From Magnetococcales bacterium (GTDB lineage Bacteria; Pseudomonadota; Magnetococcia; Magnetococcales; JADFYX01), in NCBI GenBank assembly GCA_015232405.1, contig JADFZS010000005.1, positions 1 through 64,000 on the forward strand: 64,000 bases of DNA. Reading direction: 5' to 3'. Shown here in pieces: positions 9,547 through 19,432 of the stretch; the first letter of the stretch is position 1, and the number at the start of each line of letters is the position of its first letter. The notes beneath the pieces were generated by a model, which was given only the letters and a program-made list of their open reading frames with translations, did no database searches and was not told the DNA's origin. The position numbers and the translations under genes are program-made.

Positions 9547-10893
9547 ATGGAAAAAGAGGCAAAACCACCTTTTTGGAGTTCAACCAATGCCGCTGTTGGT
9601 GAGACAGTGCTGTTTCTTGCCGGGATGTATTTTATAGATCTCTATTTTTTTAACGGGGATCGTTTTTGGTCGGTATCTCCCCATCCGTTTTGGGCTATAG
9701 TACTTTTAATCAGCGTTCAGTACGGTACAGGCCCGGGCCTTTTTGCGGCAACTCTATCTTCATTGGTGTTATTGGTCGGCAATATTCCACAACAGACAAT
9801 CCATCAAGATATACATGATCATCTATTTTTGTTGAGTCATCTGCCGTTGATGTGGTTTGGGGCAAGTGTGATTTTTGGTGAGTTGACCCTGCGCCATATT
9901 CGCGCTAAAAAAAAATTGGCAGCAGATCTATTGTTGAGTGAAAAACAGGCCGCTAAAATCTCCACCGCATTTACCGAGCTAAACATACATAAAGAAAAAT
10001 TGGAGGTACAAGCCGCAGGGCAGATGCGCTCGGTAATATCCACCTATAAAGCTGCTAGAGCAATTGAACAGTTGGACCCGGCAATGGTGTTGTATGGTGT
10101 TGCTGACATGATCTCCGCTATGATGAGTCCCGTAAAATTTTCCCTATATACCCTTAACAATGACCATCTACAAGCAGGTATCCAGAGGGGTTGGAATGCT
10201 CAAGATGTTTTTGTGCGAATTTTCAAACCGGACTCTCCTCTATTTCAAGCGGTGATAGTAAATAAAAAATATCTCTGTGTTGCCCGTCATGAGGATGAAG
10301 AGATATTGGTAGGAGAGGGTGTGCTAGCTGGTCCGATACAGGTTGGTGGTGATGGACGAATATTGGGAATGTTGAAGATAGAAGATCAAGGTTTTATGAA
10401 TTTGAACCTGACAACAGTAGAAAATTTCAAGGTTGTTTGTCAGTGGATAGGAACTGTCTATAACAATGCTCAACGTTTCAAGGATGCCAAACAAAATTCA
10501 CTGTTTAGTATGGATCAGGAGCTTTATTCCAACACTTTTTTCAACTGGCAGATGAATTTTTTACAATCTCTCTCCAAGCGGACAGGGATTAAAGTTTCTA
10601 TTGCCATATTGCGATTGGAAAACCATGCCGAGCTTTCAAGTGAAACCCGCACCAATTTTCCCCATTTGGTAAAAACAGTTATGTATGAACAGCTGCGTAA
10701 TATTGATCTTGGTTTTGAATATCGGGGAACAAGTTGGGAGGTGGCACTACTGCTGCCCAATACCGATATTGCCAAGGCTCCCGTGGTGGCTGAAAAAATT
10801 CAAAATGCTCTGAAGTCCGCTATGGGCAAAGAAAAAACAGAGATCAAATTTGTAATTACAACTCATCAGTTGGGGGATTGGAAGCCTAAGTGA
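9547..10893 (+). CDS. pelD: PelD, c-di-GMP receptor of the Pel synthase
   Basis: A 448-residue inner-membrane protein: four hydrophobic helices in residues 15-120, a coiled coil (about 125-165), a GAF domain (about 170-305) and a degenerate GGDEF domain (about 320-440). The inhibitory-site motif R384-N-I-D387 is kept exactly five residues before the active-site position, where GGDEF is replaced by RGTSW (393-397). It should therefore bind c-di-GMP without making it, as shown for Pseudomonas PelD, and so switch on Pel polymerisation by PelF. The family, length (about 455 in Pseudomonas) and operon position agree. It overlaps pelE by four bases. Confidence 0.93.
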   Translation: MEKEAKPPFWSSTNAAVGETVLFLAGMYFIDLYFFNGDRFWSVSPHPFWAIVLLISVQYGTGPGLFAATLSSLVLLVGNIPQQTIHQDIHDHLFLLSHLPLMWFGASVIFGELTLRHIRAKKKLAADLLLSEKQAAKISTAFTELNIHKEKLEVQAAGQMRSVISTYKAARAIEQLDPAMVLYGVADMISAMMSPVKFSLYTLNNDHLQAGIQRGWNAQDVFVRIFKPDSPLFQAVIVNKKYLCVARHEDEEILVGEGVLAGPIQVGGDGRILGMLKIEDQGFMNLNLTTVENFKVVCQWIGTVYNNAQRFKDAKQNSLFSMDQELYSNTFFNWQMNFLQSLSKRTGIKVSIAILRLENHAELSSETRTNFPHLVKTVMYEQLRNIDLGFEYRGTSWEVALLLPNTDIAKAPVVAEKIQNALKSAMGKEKTEIKFVITTHQLGDWKPK

Positions 10894-11972
10894 TGAACGT
10901 AGTTGCTCTTGTATTGCTAGGTTCGATAGCTTGTGTGTTGGATCTGTTTGTAGTGTATCTTCTAGATACAAAACAGATTACCCTTATCTGGTTTCTCTTT
11001 TTACACTTAGGTGTCGTTCTTGTTTTTTTGCTTCCTGCCATCTATTTTTTCAAGAAGGGCAGGGAGTCAAAACAGTGGTTTTTAATTACCATATCCACAG
11101 CTTTTCTCGGACCGTTGGGAGTTGTCGGATCACTGTTTTGTATGTTTGTATATCTTGTTGTCAGACACTCCTCCACCCCTTTTGAAAAATGGTATACCCA
11201 GATTTTTCCAGAAAGAGAACTGGTGGAACATGATCAACTTTTTGCCAAGCTAGAACGGGTTCACAGCAACCAGGGTCAAGTTGAGAATATAGTTCCATTT
11301 CAAGAGGTTTTTTCGTTTGGTAGCTTAATCCAGAAACAGACTGCCATAGCTCTGATTACCAAGCGGTTTCACCCGGCTTTCTCTACCATTTTAAAAATGG
11401 CAGTACGTGACGAAAATAATGCTATCAGGGTTCAAGCCGCCTCTGCTATTGCCCATATCGAAAACCAGTTTACCACCCGTTCCGTGGAGCTGGGGTTGAC
11501 TCTAAAAAAAGATCAAGAGAATCCTGAAATACTCTATTCAATCGCCAAACATTATGATGACTATGCCTTTTCAGGGTTAGCCGATAGAGATTCCATGGAT
11601 AACTATCGCAAACAGGCGTTGCAGGCCTACCGAAAGGTTTTTGCAATCTGGAAAGATGACAAAACAATTTTTGAATCACTCATACGGCTACTGCTTCGCA
11701 GCGATTTGTGCAAAGAGGCGGTAACTACCATTGAACAGTTTATTGCCAACAGCAAAGAAGAGCCTTCCAAGAAGATGGTTCTTTGGTATATGGAGGCTCT
11801 CTACCGGGAGAAGCAATACGGAAAATTACGGCAGGTTGCCAGACAAAATTATCAATATCTCACCTCACAAATCAACCACTCGTTAGTTGTCAGAGAGGTG
11901 TTGGAGCTGTGGGGTGGAATCAAACATGAACAGACAGCACCACTACTACCCGTCAGCAGTACAGACCCATGA
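10890..11972 (+). CDS. pelE: PelE, inner-membrane TPR protein
   Basis: A 360-residue protein with three to four membrane helices in residues 1-92, then a soluble helical part with a HEAT-like segment (about 145-175) and TPR-type helices (about 185-350). PelE is a poorly conserved member of the Pel inner-membrane complex with PelD, PelF and PelG; Pseudomonas PelE is about 329 residues with two TM helices plus TPRs. The call rests on architecture and on position between pelD and pelF, with four-base overlaps at both ends. Sequence motifs alone would not identify it. Confidence 0.85.
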   Translation: MMNVVALVLLGSIACVLDLFVVYLLDTKQITLIWFLFLHLGVVLVFLLPAIYFFKKGRESKQWFLITISTAFLGPLGVVGSLFCMFVYLVVRHSSTPFEKWYTQIFPERELVEHDQLFAKLERVHSNQGQVENIVPFQEVFSFGSLIQKQTAIALITKRFHPAFSTILKMAVRDENNAIRVQAASAIAHIENQFTTRSVELGLTLKKDQENPEILYSIAKHYDDYAFSGLADRDSMDNYRKQALQAYRKVFAIWKDDKTIFESLIRLLLRSDLCKEAVTTIEQFIANSKEEPSKKMVLWYMEALYREKQYGKLRQVARQNYQYLTSQINHSLVVREVLELWGGIKHEQTAPLLPVSSTDP

Positions 11973-13492
11973 ACGATCCTAAAAAGCGTGCCGATGTCTG
12001 TCTGATTTTGGAAGGAACCTACCCCTATGTTGCTGGGGGTGTATCAAGTTGGGTGCGGGATCTTATCTTTGCCCAAAAGACCCTGACTTTTCACCTTGTC
12101 ATGATACTACCACCAGGGGCAGATAGAACCCCGCGTTATGATATTCCTGATAATGTCATAGGCAAAACTGAGATTGTCGTTGGTGATCTTCCAAAAGGTA
12201 ATTTTTTTGTTAAGGGGGGAAAAAAGCTTTTGCAAGGGTTGGAGTCTCCTCTTCAACGGTTAACTGTTGGAGGTGGCTTAACTGAAATCCAGGAGCTTGT
12301 TGAGGTACTTGCCCCATTTAAGGGTAAAGTTGGAAGGGAGCTTCTGCTCAACAGTGAAGAGGCGTGGCAGATGTTGCAACGCATGTACTATGCAGCCCAC
12401 TCAAAAAGCTCTTTTCTCGACTATTTTTGGACCTGGAGAGCGCTGCTGGGTGGTGTCTACTCCATCCTGCTGGCCCCTACACCCAAAGCGTCTGTATATC
12501 ATGCCATCTCAACCGGGTATGCCGGGTTGTTTCTTGCAAAAAGCAGACTGACAACAGGTCGTCCAGGTCTGTTGACGGAACATGGAATCTATACCAATGA
12601 AAGGCGTATCGAGATAACCATGGCTGATTGGTTGGCTGAAGATAAGGTGATAAATAGCCTTCATATTGACAAACGACAGCCTGATTTACGAGATATCTGG
12701 GTGGAGACTTTTGTCACCTTTTCCAGAGCCTGTTATGCCTGTTGTGAGCAGATTATCACACTATATGAGGGTAATCAGGAATTTCAATTAGAAGATGGAG
12801 CAGACCCTGATAAGCTACGGGTGATACCAAACGGTATAGACTATGATCATTATGCCAAAGTTGAACGTGAACAAAATAAACACCCCCCAACTATCGCCTT
12901 GATTGGTCGTGTTGTTCCCATCAAGGATATAAAAACATACATACGAGCTGTATACCATCTCCATAAAACCATACCAAATCTAATAGCCTATGTTTGTGGA
13001 CCTACCGATGAAGACCCAATATATCATGGGGAATGTCTTGAGATGGTAAGCCATCTGGATTTAACCAAGACCCTTATTTTTACAGGACGGGTGAACTTGG
13101 TGGAATATCTAGGGCAAATAGATGTTATGGTTTTAACCAGCATAAGTGAAGCCCAGCCCTTGGTTATTCTGGAAGCTGGAGCTGCTGGAGTTCCTAGTGT
13201 TGCCACCGATGTCGGTTCATGCCGGGAGATGATTGAAGGTAATCATCAGGAGGACCCACCCCTTGGCAGAGCTGGTGAAATAACCCCCTTATCAGACCCG
13301 GTTGGTGTAGCAGATGCTTTGGCAAAAATGTTGAATGACCCGGACTATCTAAAGCAGTGTGCAGAAACAATCAAGCAACGGGTTCGTCGTTATTATCATA
13401 AATCAGATTTAAATCGCACCTACCTGGATTTATATAACCAACATGTTGCCATGGGAGATCTTCTTCTTCCTGCAGATAACGGGGTGGGCTGA
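11969..13492 (+). CDS. pelF: PelF, Pel glycosyltransferase (GT4)
   Basis: A 507-residue cytosolic GT-B glycosyltransferase. The N-terminus carries the PelF signature LILEGTYPYVAGGVSSW. The donor-binding half has VIPNGIDYDHY, ALIGRVVPIKDI and the GT4 E-x7-E motif (E394 and E402, within SEAQPLVILEAGAAG). PelF uses UDP-sugar (UDP-GalNAc/GlcNAc in Pseudomonas) to polymerise Pel under PelD control. Length matches the family. Its ATG overlaps the pelE stop by four bases, and the last base of its stop is the first base of pelG. This is one of the most secure assignments of the operon. Confidence 0.95.
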   Translation: MNDPKKRADVCLILEGTYPYVAGGVSSWVRDLIFAQKTLTFHLVMILPPGADRTPRYDIPDNVIGKTEIVVGDLPKGNFFVKGGKKLLQGLESPLQRLTVGGGLTEIQELVEVLAPFKGKVGRELLLNSEEAWQMLQRMYYAAHSKSSFLDYFWTWRALLGGVYSILLAPTPKASVYHAISTGYAGLFLAKSRLTTGRPGLLTEHGIYTNERRIEITMADWLAEDKVINSLHIDKRQPDLRDIWVETFVTFSRACYACCEQIITLYEGNQEFQLEDGADPDKLRVIPNGIDYDHYAKVEREQNKHPPTIALIGRVVPIKDIKTYIRAVYHLHKTIPNLIAYVCGPTDEDPIYHGECLEMVSHLDLTKTLIFTGRVNLVEYLGQIDVMVLTSISEAQPLVILEAGAAGVPSVATDVGSCREMIEGNHQEDPPLGRAGEITPLSDPVGVADALAKMLNDPDYLKQCAETIKQRVRRYYHKSDLNRTYLDLYNQHVAMGDLLLPADNGVG

Positions 13493-14871
13493 TGGCTGGC
13501 ATCGGTTTTATATTAAGAAAATTGGCCGGACGAGATGACCTTACAGGAATTGTTGCAGGGTATCTGTTTTCGGCAATAATCTCTTCTGGACCCTGGCTGT
13601 TTACCATCTTCTCTTTAGGAGCGTTGGTTCCCATAGTATCTCAGTTTATCTCCTCCGAAGATCTAGCAGGATTTCGTTTGATCATCATCTACAATTTTTC
13701 CTTCTCCTTGGTTTTAACTGGTCCACTGTTTATGGTGGCCACCCGTTTTTTAGCAGACCGGATATTTTTAAAAGAGTCTGATAAAGCAATAGGGCTACTT
13801 CTAGGAGGGTTGTTAACGGTATTTATTATCTGCACCCCATTTGCATGGTGGCTCTATTTTAGTTTCAGCGAGATGAGCCTGGATATAAGGTTTGCCGCCT
13901 TTGTTAACTTTATGGTGATATCTGCAATATGGTTTGTCTCCATTTTTCTTTCGGCTCTAAAGGCGTATGTCTCTATCTCTGGAGCTTTTGCTGGGGGGTT
14001 GTTGCTCTCTTTTGTTGCAGCCCTGGCTTTGGCCCCGCAATTTTCGTTAGCCGGTCTTTTTTGGGGCTTCAGCCTGGGTTTGGCTGCCATTCTCTTTTTT
14101 TTGGTTGCCAGAATTTTTTCAGAGTTTCCCCACGATATCAAAAAACCATTTGAGTTTTTTGGCTATTTTAAAAAATATTGGGATCTTGCCCTCAATGGGT
14201 TGATTTTCAATCTGGCGGCATGGGTTGATAAATGGGTCATGTGGAGCGCACCAGAGGCAGAGCAGGGCAGTTTTGGGCTTATATCCTACCCTAACTATGA
14301 CTCAGCAATGTTTGTGGCTTATCTCTCTATTATTCCCTCAATGGCCTTTTTTGTCTTCAACGTAGAGACAAGATTTTTTGAAAAATATTTACTCTATTAT
14401 CGTGATATCCAGAAACATGCCACCTTTGACCGTATCCAGCAGAACCACAATTCACTTCTCAAAGCTATTCTGGATGGAGCCAGAAACCTCACTGTTCTAC
14501 AAGGTATCATCACCTTTACAATTATAATGGTTGCTCCCAGCATTCTAGAGCTTTTAGGGGTTAATCTTCTACAGTTGGGGATATTTCGTTTTGGGGCTTT
14601 AGGGGTGTTTTTCCAGGTTATGATTTTATATCTGCTGATATTTTTAACATATTTTGATGCAAGACGTTATGTGCTTAGTATCAATATATTCTTCTTGATC
14701 AGCAACTTTCTTTTTTCCTGGTACTTTCTCAACAAGGGGTTCCCCTATTATGGCCAAGGTTACGCCATGGCAGCAGCCTTGACCTTCGGGGTTACTGTCG
14801 TTGTGTCATTCAGCTATTTTAAAAGACTGCCCTATATGACCTTCATTGCCCATAACGCATCAGTTAGTTGA
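13492..14871 (+). CDS. pelG: PelG, Wzx-like membrane protein of the Pel synthase
   Basis: A 459-residue polytopic membrane protein with about 12 hydrophobic helices. The N-terminal signature MAGIGFILRKL and the helix beginning GYLFSAIISSGPWLF are typical of PelG. It belongs to the MOP flippase superfamily and, with PelD and PelE, forms the inner-membrane translocation complex for the Pel polymer made by PelF. Last gene of the operon, sharing one base with pelF. It is followed after 39 bases by a convergent kinase gene; I see no strong terminator hairpin in that gap. Confidence 0.94.
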   Translation: MAGIGFILRKLAGRDDLTGIVAGYLFSAIISSGPWLFTIFSLGALVPIVSQFISSEDLAGFRLIIIYNFSFSLVLTGPLFMVATRFLADRIFLKESDKAIGLLLGGLLTVFIICTPFAWWLYFSFSEMSLDIRFAAFVNFMVISAIWFVSIFLSALKAYVSISGAFAGGLLLSFVAALALAPQFSLAGLFWGFSLGLAAILFFLVARIFSEFPHDIKKPFEFFGYFKKYWDLALNGLIFNLAAWVDKWVMWSAPEAEQGSFGLISYPNYDSAMFVAYLSIIPSMAFFVFNVETRFFEKYLLYYRDIQKHATFDRIQQNHNSLLKAILDGARNLTVLQGIITFTIIMVAPSILELLGVNLLQLGIFRFGALGVFFQVMILYLLIFLTYFDARRYVLSINIFFLISNFLFSWYFLNKGFPYYGQGYAMAAALTFGVTVVVSFSYFKRLPYMTFIAHNASVS

Positions 14872-14910
14872 GTTTGTACATCGTGTTAATTTAACTGGAA
14901 ACTGCTAATC

Positions 14911-17900
14911 TCACTCTTCTGCTAAAATCTTTAATATCTCTTTTTTTACCACTTCACCTTCAGCTAAAATAGCAGTGATTAGCTTGTTATCACTTGGTAG
15001 TTGACCTTTTTTTCCCGTTTGTTCCAGTTGCAAAGATATATCAGATAGCCTATCAGCACCAAAGGTTGCAGCAGTACCTTTAAGTGTGTGAGCAGATTTT
15101 GCCAACCCTTCATGGTCCTCTCTGCTGGCGGCATCAGATATAGCATTTATTCGTTCAGGTAGATTATCCAGAAACTTGCTTAGTGTGGGTGCGAAAACAT
15201 CACCAAAATCCTCCCTTAATGATGCCAACACTTCTGGGTTTATCGTGGGCAGATCTGCAATTTTTGGTATAACATTTGAGGCAAGTTGATGGCTGTCGGT
15301 GTTTTGTTCGGAGTTGCTCTGTTCTAAGAGAGTCTCATCAAAATTGAATCTACATATTGTATCAATAAGAACATCTTTATGAATTGGCTTGCTAAGGTGA
15401 ACGTCACACCCAGCAGCTTTGGTTTTTGCAACCTCCTCATGGAGAGCATGAGCGGTCAGAGCGATAATTGGAATCCGTTTTGCTCCCTGTGTCTCTTCCC
15501 ATGCTCGTATAGCTTTTGTCGCTGCATAGCCATCCATGACAGGCATTTGAATATCCATGAGAACCATATCAAAAGGCATCTCCTTGAATTTTTCCAGAGC
15601 TATTGCCCCATTTTCAGCGATAACAAGTTTACATCCAGATTTTTGCAGAAAACCTTGTACCACCATCTGATTCTCTTCAACATCTTCAGCCAGTAAAATT
15701 GTTAGGTTTGCAAGCCATCTATTTATGTTGTCATCTATGGATAGACTGTTTGTGTTTTTGCGTAAAATTTCACTTTTTGTTGATAAAGGCAGCATAACCG
15801 AGAAGGTGAATTCTGTCCCACGACCAAGCTCACTTTTTAGGTCAACAGTACCTCCCATCAAATTGATAAGACGGCGACTGATTGTAAGCCCCAAACCTGT
15901 ACCACCATGCTCCCTTGTTGTAAACGCACCTGCCTGGGTAAAAGGTTGAAATATCTTCTCTTGATGTTCTTTGGAAATACCGGGTCCGGTATCGGCTATT
16001 AGAAAAGAGGTGAGATTATCGTTACCTTTATAAACATTTACATCTACCGATCCAGTGTTGGTAAATTTAACAGCATTGCCGATCAAGTTTAATAAAATTT
16101 GCCGCATTCGAGTTGGGTCACCAATCACCCATTGAGATGTACCTGGTTGAAAATAGGTGTTAAGAGATATCCCTTTATCCAATGCCAATAGAGCAAAAAG
16201 CTCTACTGCTTCATTTACTATTTTTTTAAGATCAAATGTAATATTTTCCAGGGTTAACTGCCCGGACTCAATTTTTGATAGATCCAGAATATCGTTGATG
16301 ATCGATAACAGGGTTTCTCCAGATCGGTTAAATGTCTGGACATAGCGTTGTTGTACATTATTTAATTCGGTATCTTTTAGCAGATCAGCCATACCGATAA
16401 TGGCATTGAGAGGGGTTCTTATTTCGTGGCTCATGGTTGCCAGAAAATCACTTTTTGCCGTGTTGGCAACCTCTGCCTGCTCTTTGGCTTCCTGTAATAC
16501 TGCCCGACTTAGTTTTTCATCGGTAACATCCCAGTTAACACCAATCATTTTTGTTGGTGTTCCATCATCCAGACGTTCAATTAGTGCTGCTGCCCTTATG
16601 TAGTGAATTGATTTGTCGGGCCAGACAATGCGAAATTCTGTCTCAAATTCGGTTTTATTTGCCAGGGAGTTAAGCAGCAGTTGCTCTGCTTCTTCAACAT
16701 CATCACGATGAACTCGGCTCTTCCATGCTTCGTAATTGCCAGAAAATTCATCGGGCTGAACATGGTATATCTCCATAATTCGTTTATCCCAGATCAATTC
16801 ATATCCGGGTAGCATCAGTTCCCAAACTCCTATACCACCTGCCTGGGCTGCCAACTCCAAACGTTTGCTTGTTTGTTGCAACTCCTCTTCAGCCACTTTT
16901 CTCTCTGTGATGTCATTTACAAATGCGACAAAAAAATCAATGATGCCATCGGCATTACGAAAACAACTAGCAGAAATAGTCGCATGGACAATCTGTCCAT
17001 CTTTTCTTACAAATCGTTTGTCTATGATGTAGCCCTCTATTTCCCCAGCAACAACCTGGTTGAATTTAGCTACATCAGCAGCAAGATCATCTGGATAGGT
17101 TATTTCACTCCAAGTTTTTTGAATTAGCTCTTCACGCTCATAACCCAATATTTCACACAATCGATTGTTTACCTGAATCCACCCTTTTTCAATGGATGTT
17201 GTTGCCATACCAACAAGGCCCAAATCAAAATATCCCCGAAGTCTGGCTTCATTTTCTTGTAGTTTTTCCAACGCTCTCTTGCGATCATCAATATCCAAAA
17301 TCTGAGCAATTAGATATTGCGGTGCTCCATAATCATCACGCACAATAGTAGCACCAAGCTGTCCCCACAAAACCTCACCACTCTTTTTGATATATCTTTT
17401 TTCTTTTACAAATGAAGTTCCACTACCTTTGGATAGGCGTTTAACATAAACCAAATCCTCTGCTAGATCAGAAGGGTGGGTAATATTCTTAAAGGACATT
17501 TTAAGTAGCTCATCACGTTCGTAGCCAACCATTTTGCAAAAAGCCGGGTTAACATCTATAAATTGATGATCCAGAGATACCATTACCAAACCCGTAACCG
17601 CCTCTTGGAAGAAAATCTTGAACTTTTCTTCGCTATCCCGAAGACTTTTTTCTAAGAGTTGCTGTTTGGATAGTTGTCTGTTTAACCGAGACAGTTTTAA
17701 ATGGCGATGAAAAAAAATAAGGCTAAGTAGCACAAAGACAAATATCAGGTTATAAACAACGGTAAAATCGGTCTGACGATCAATTTTAATGTTGGACCAA
17801 CGAGAAGTAATGGTTAAGCGATCCTCCCTGGTCAACATGTTGATGGCTTTATTGAAAATAGCTATCAACTGCTCTTCACCCTTGTGGGCTGTAATATGAA

Positions 17901-19305
17901 ATTGATTGGTAAAATCAAGCTGTCCAGCAATTTTTATATTATTTATCCCGGCTCTTTGAGCGGCATAGCTAATGGATGGAATGGTATCGAGAAAGGCAAA
18001 AATCTGACCATCTCGCAATAGCTCCAATCCCTCTTGAATACTATCTGTCTCAACTATATTGACATCTTTTTTTAGTTGTCTGATGCGATCTATCAGATAA
18101 AAATCGCGAACGATCCCGATTGGTTTATCCAAGATAGAATCAATACCTTGGATAAATAGCTCTTCATTACGTGTAGCGATTACAGCTGAGGTCTCATAAT
18201 AGGGATGGGAGAAGAGCATGGTTCTTGCTCTTTTATCGCTATAGGCAGCAGCTGAGAGAATGTCGCACTGTTTTGCAGCAAATTTATTTGTTGATTCGCT
18301 CCAACTGTTTGTAGTAATCAGCTTGATTGATATTTTCAACCTATCTGCCATCAATTTGATAAAATCGGCTGCTATTCCTTCATGCTGGTTGATAGCGTTG
18401 ATTCTTTCAAAAGGCAACCAGTTGGGATCAACACACATGGTAATGGAGCCTTTGCTATCAAGATAAGCTCTTTCTTTTTTGCTCAGTACATCCAACTCTT
18501 GAGTTTGACTGGTGCTTCTTGTCGTTGCCAGTGGTACCCAAACCTGAACGATTCTGTCATAGCTGCCGTCCTGTTTCATATCGTTGAGTACCCGTTGCCA
18601 CTCGTCAACAATTGTAGAATCAGTACTAGGAGAAAAAGCCAAATAGGCTGGTAGATCTTTGACGAACTGAACAGCTTGAATCTCTTCCGGATCTACCCCA
18701 AATTTTTTGGCTGTGTGGGCCATGGTAATGTTACTGTTGATCCATAGATCAATCTCACCTTTCATAAGGGCTTCAATACCCTCTTTTGGTGATGGGAAGC
18801 TAACCACGTTATAGGAGTTGTCTTTTAGCCATTGCTCGGATGAATAACCTTTTACAGCTCCTGTTTTCAGCTGTTTGATGTTTGAGCTGTTCCCCGTTTT
18901 TTTTCCAAACAGATAGAGTTTTTCAGGTATCAATGGACCTACCCATTGAAAAAGCTTTTCCCTTTTTGGGGTTCTTGAAGGAGGTAACAGAACAGTATTT
19001 GGTTCGTTTTGGGTTCGGTGAAAGGCTTCCGACCACAACTCCATATGGATGGAATCGTCTCTATCTAATCGATTTAAAATCTCTCTTACTATCTCAATGC
19101 CAAGTCCGGTAATACGTCCATCTTTGACAAAGCTGACAGGTGGGATGTTCGGGGCCAATATGGTGATTGGATTTTTTTGGGTTGCTTGAGCATGGGTTAC
19201 GAACAGTTGGAAAAATAGAAAAATAAAAATAAAAAGGTCTCTTGTTCCAGGCCAACTTTTCAACCAAGCTATTGTGCTTGATATTGCTTTGAACTTTATA
19301 TTCAA
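14911..19305 (-). CDS. BvgS-like hybrid histidine kinase with two Venus-flytrap domains
   Basis: A 1464-residue sensor. Order: signal peptide (about 20-42), two SBP_bac_3 periplasmic binding domains (about 48-265 and 285-505), a TM helix (about 515-535), three PAS domains (about 560-935), HisKA with H960 in SHEIRTPLNAII, HATPase (GNAVKFT, DTGPGIS, GTGLG), a receiver with D1251 in VLMDIQMP, and an Hpt domain with H1406 in AHTLKGTAA. It is a complete phosphorelay in one chain, the BvgS/EvgS type; the first periplasmic domains usually sense small amino-acid-like or nicotinate-like ligands. TTG start behind AGGGAG at nine bases. No cognate DNA-binding regulator is adjacent. It converges on pelG, so a link to Pel is only positional. 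Confidence 0.92.
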   Translation of the reverse strand: MNIKFKAISSTIAWLKSWPGTRDLFIFIFLFFQLFVTHAQATQKNPITILAPNIPPVSFVKDGRITGLGIEIVREILNRLDRDDSIHMELWSEAFHRTQNEPNTVLLPPSRTPKREKLFQWVGPLIPEKLYLFGKKTGNSSNIKQLKTGAVKGYSSEQWLKDNSYNVVSFPSPKEGIEALMKGEIDLWINSNITMAHTAKKFGVDPEEIQAVQFVKDLPAYLAFSPSTDSTIVDEWQRVLNDMKQDGSYDRIVQVWVPLATTRSTSQTQELDVLSKKERAYLDSKGSITMCVDPNWLPFERINAINQHEGIAADFIKLMADRLKISIKLITTNSWSESTNKFAAKQCDILSAAAYSDKRARTMLFSHPYYETSAVIATRNEELFIQGIDSILDKPIGIVRDFYLIDRIRQLKKDVNIVETDSIQEGLELLRDGQIFAFLDTIPSISYAAQRAGINNIKIAGQLDFTNQFHITAHKGEEQLIAIFNKAINMLTREDRLTITSRWSNIKIDRQTDFTVVYNLIFVFVLLSLIFFHRHLKLSRLNRQLSKQQLLEKSLRDSEEKFKIFFQEAVTGLVMVSLDHQFIDVNPAFCKMVGYERDELLKMSFKNITHPSDLAEDLVYVKRLSKGSGTSFVKEKRYIKKSGEVLWGQLGATIVRDDYGAPQYLIAQILDIDDRKRALEKLQENEARLRGYFDLGLVGMATTSIEKGWIQVNNRLCEILGYEREELIQKTWSEITYPDDLAADVAKFNQVVAGEIEGYIIDKRFVRKDGQIVHATISASCFRNADGIIDFFVAFVNDITERKVAEEELQQTSKRLELAAQAGGIGVWELMLPGYELIWDKRIMEIYHVQPDEFSGNYEAWKSRVHRDDVEEAEQLLLNSLANKTEFETEFRIVWPDKSIHYIRAAALIERLDDGTPTKMIGVNWDVTDEKLSRAVLQEAKEQAEVANTAKSDFLATMSHEIRTPLNAIIGMADLLKDTELNNVQQRYVQTFNRSGETLLSIINDILDLSKIESGQLTLENITFDLKKIVNEAVELFALLALDKGISLNTYFQPGTSQWVIGDPTRMRQILLNLIGNAVKFTNTGSVDVNVYKGNDNLTSFLIADTGPGISKEHQEKIFQPFTQAGAFTTREHGGTGLGLTISRRLINLMGGTVDLKSELGRGTEFTFSVMLPLSTKSEILRKNTNSLSIDDNINRWLANLTILLAEDVEENQMVVQGFLQKSGCKLVIAENGAIALEKFKEMPFDMVLMDIQMPVMDGYAATKAIRAWEETQGAKRIPIIALTAHALHEEVAKTKAAGCDVHLSKPIHKDVLIDTICRFNFDETLLEQSNSEQNTDSHQLASNVIPKIADLPTINPEVLASLREDFGDVFAPTLSKFLDNLPERINAISDAASREDHEGLAKSAHTLKGTAATFGADRLSDISLQLEQTGKKGQLPSDNKLITAILAEGEVVKKEILKILAEE

Positions 19306-19432
19306 TTACAAAAACTCCCTTCTACCAAGGATTCTCAACCAAGCAATCCCAACATCTTTTGTAAAGCATATTTCGTATAAGATTTCTAAGGTTAAACATA
19401 TATAGACATAAATTTAAGCAGAGATACAGTAT

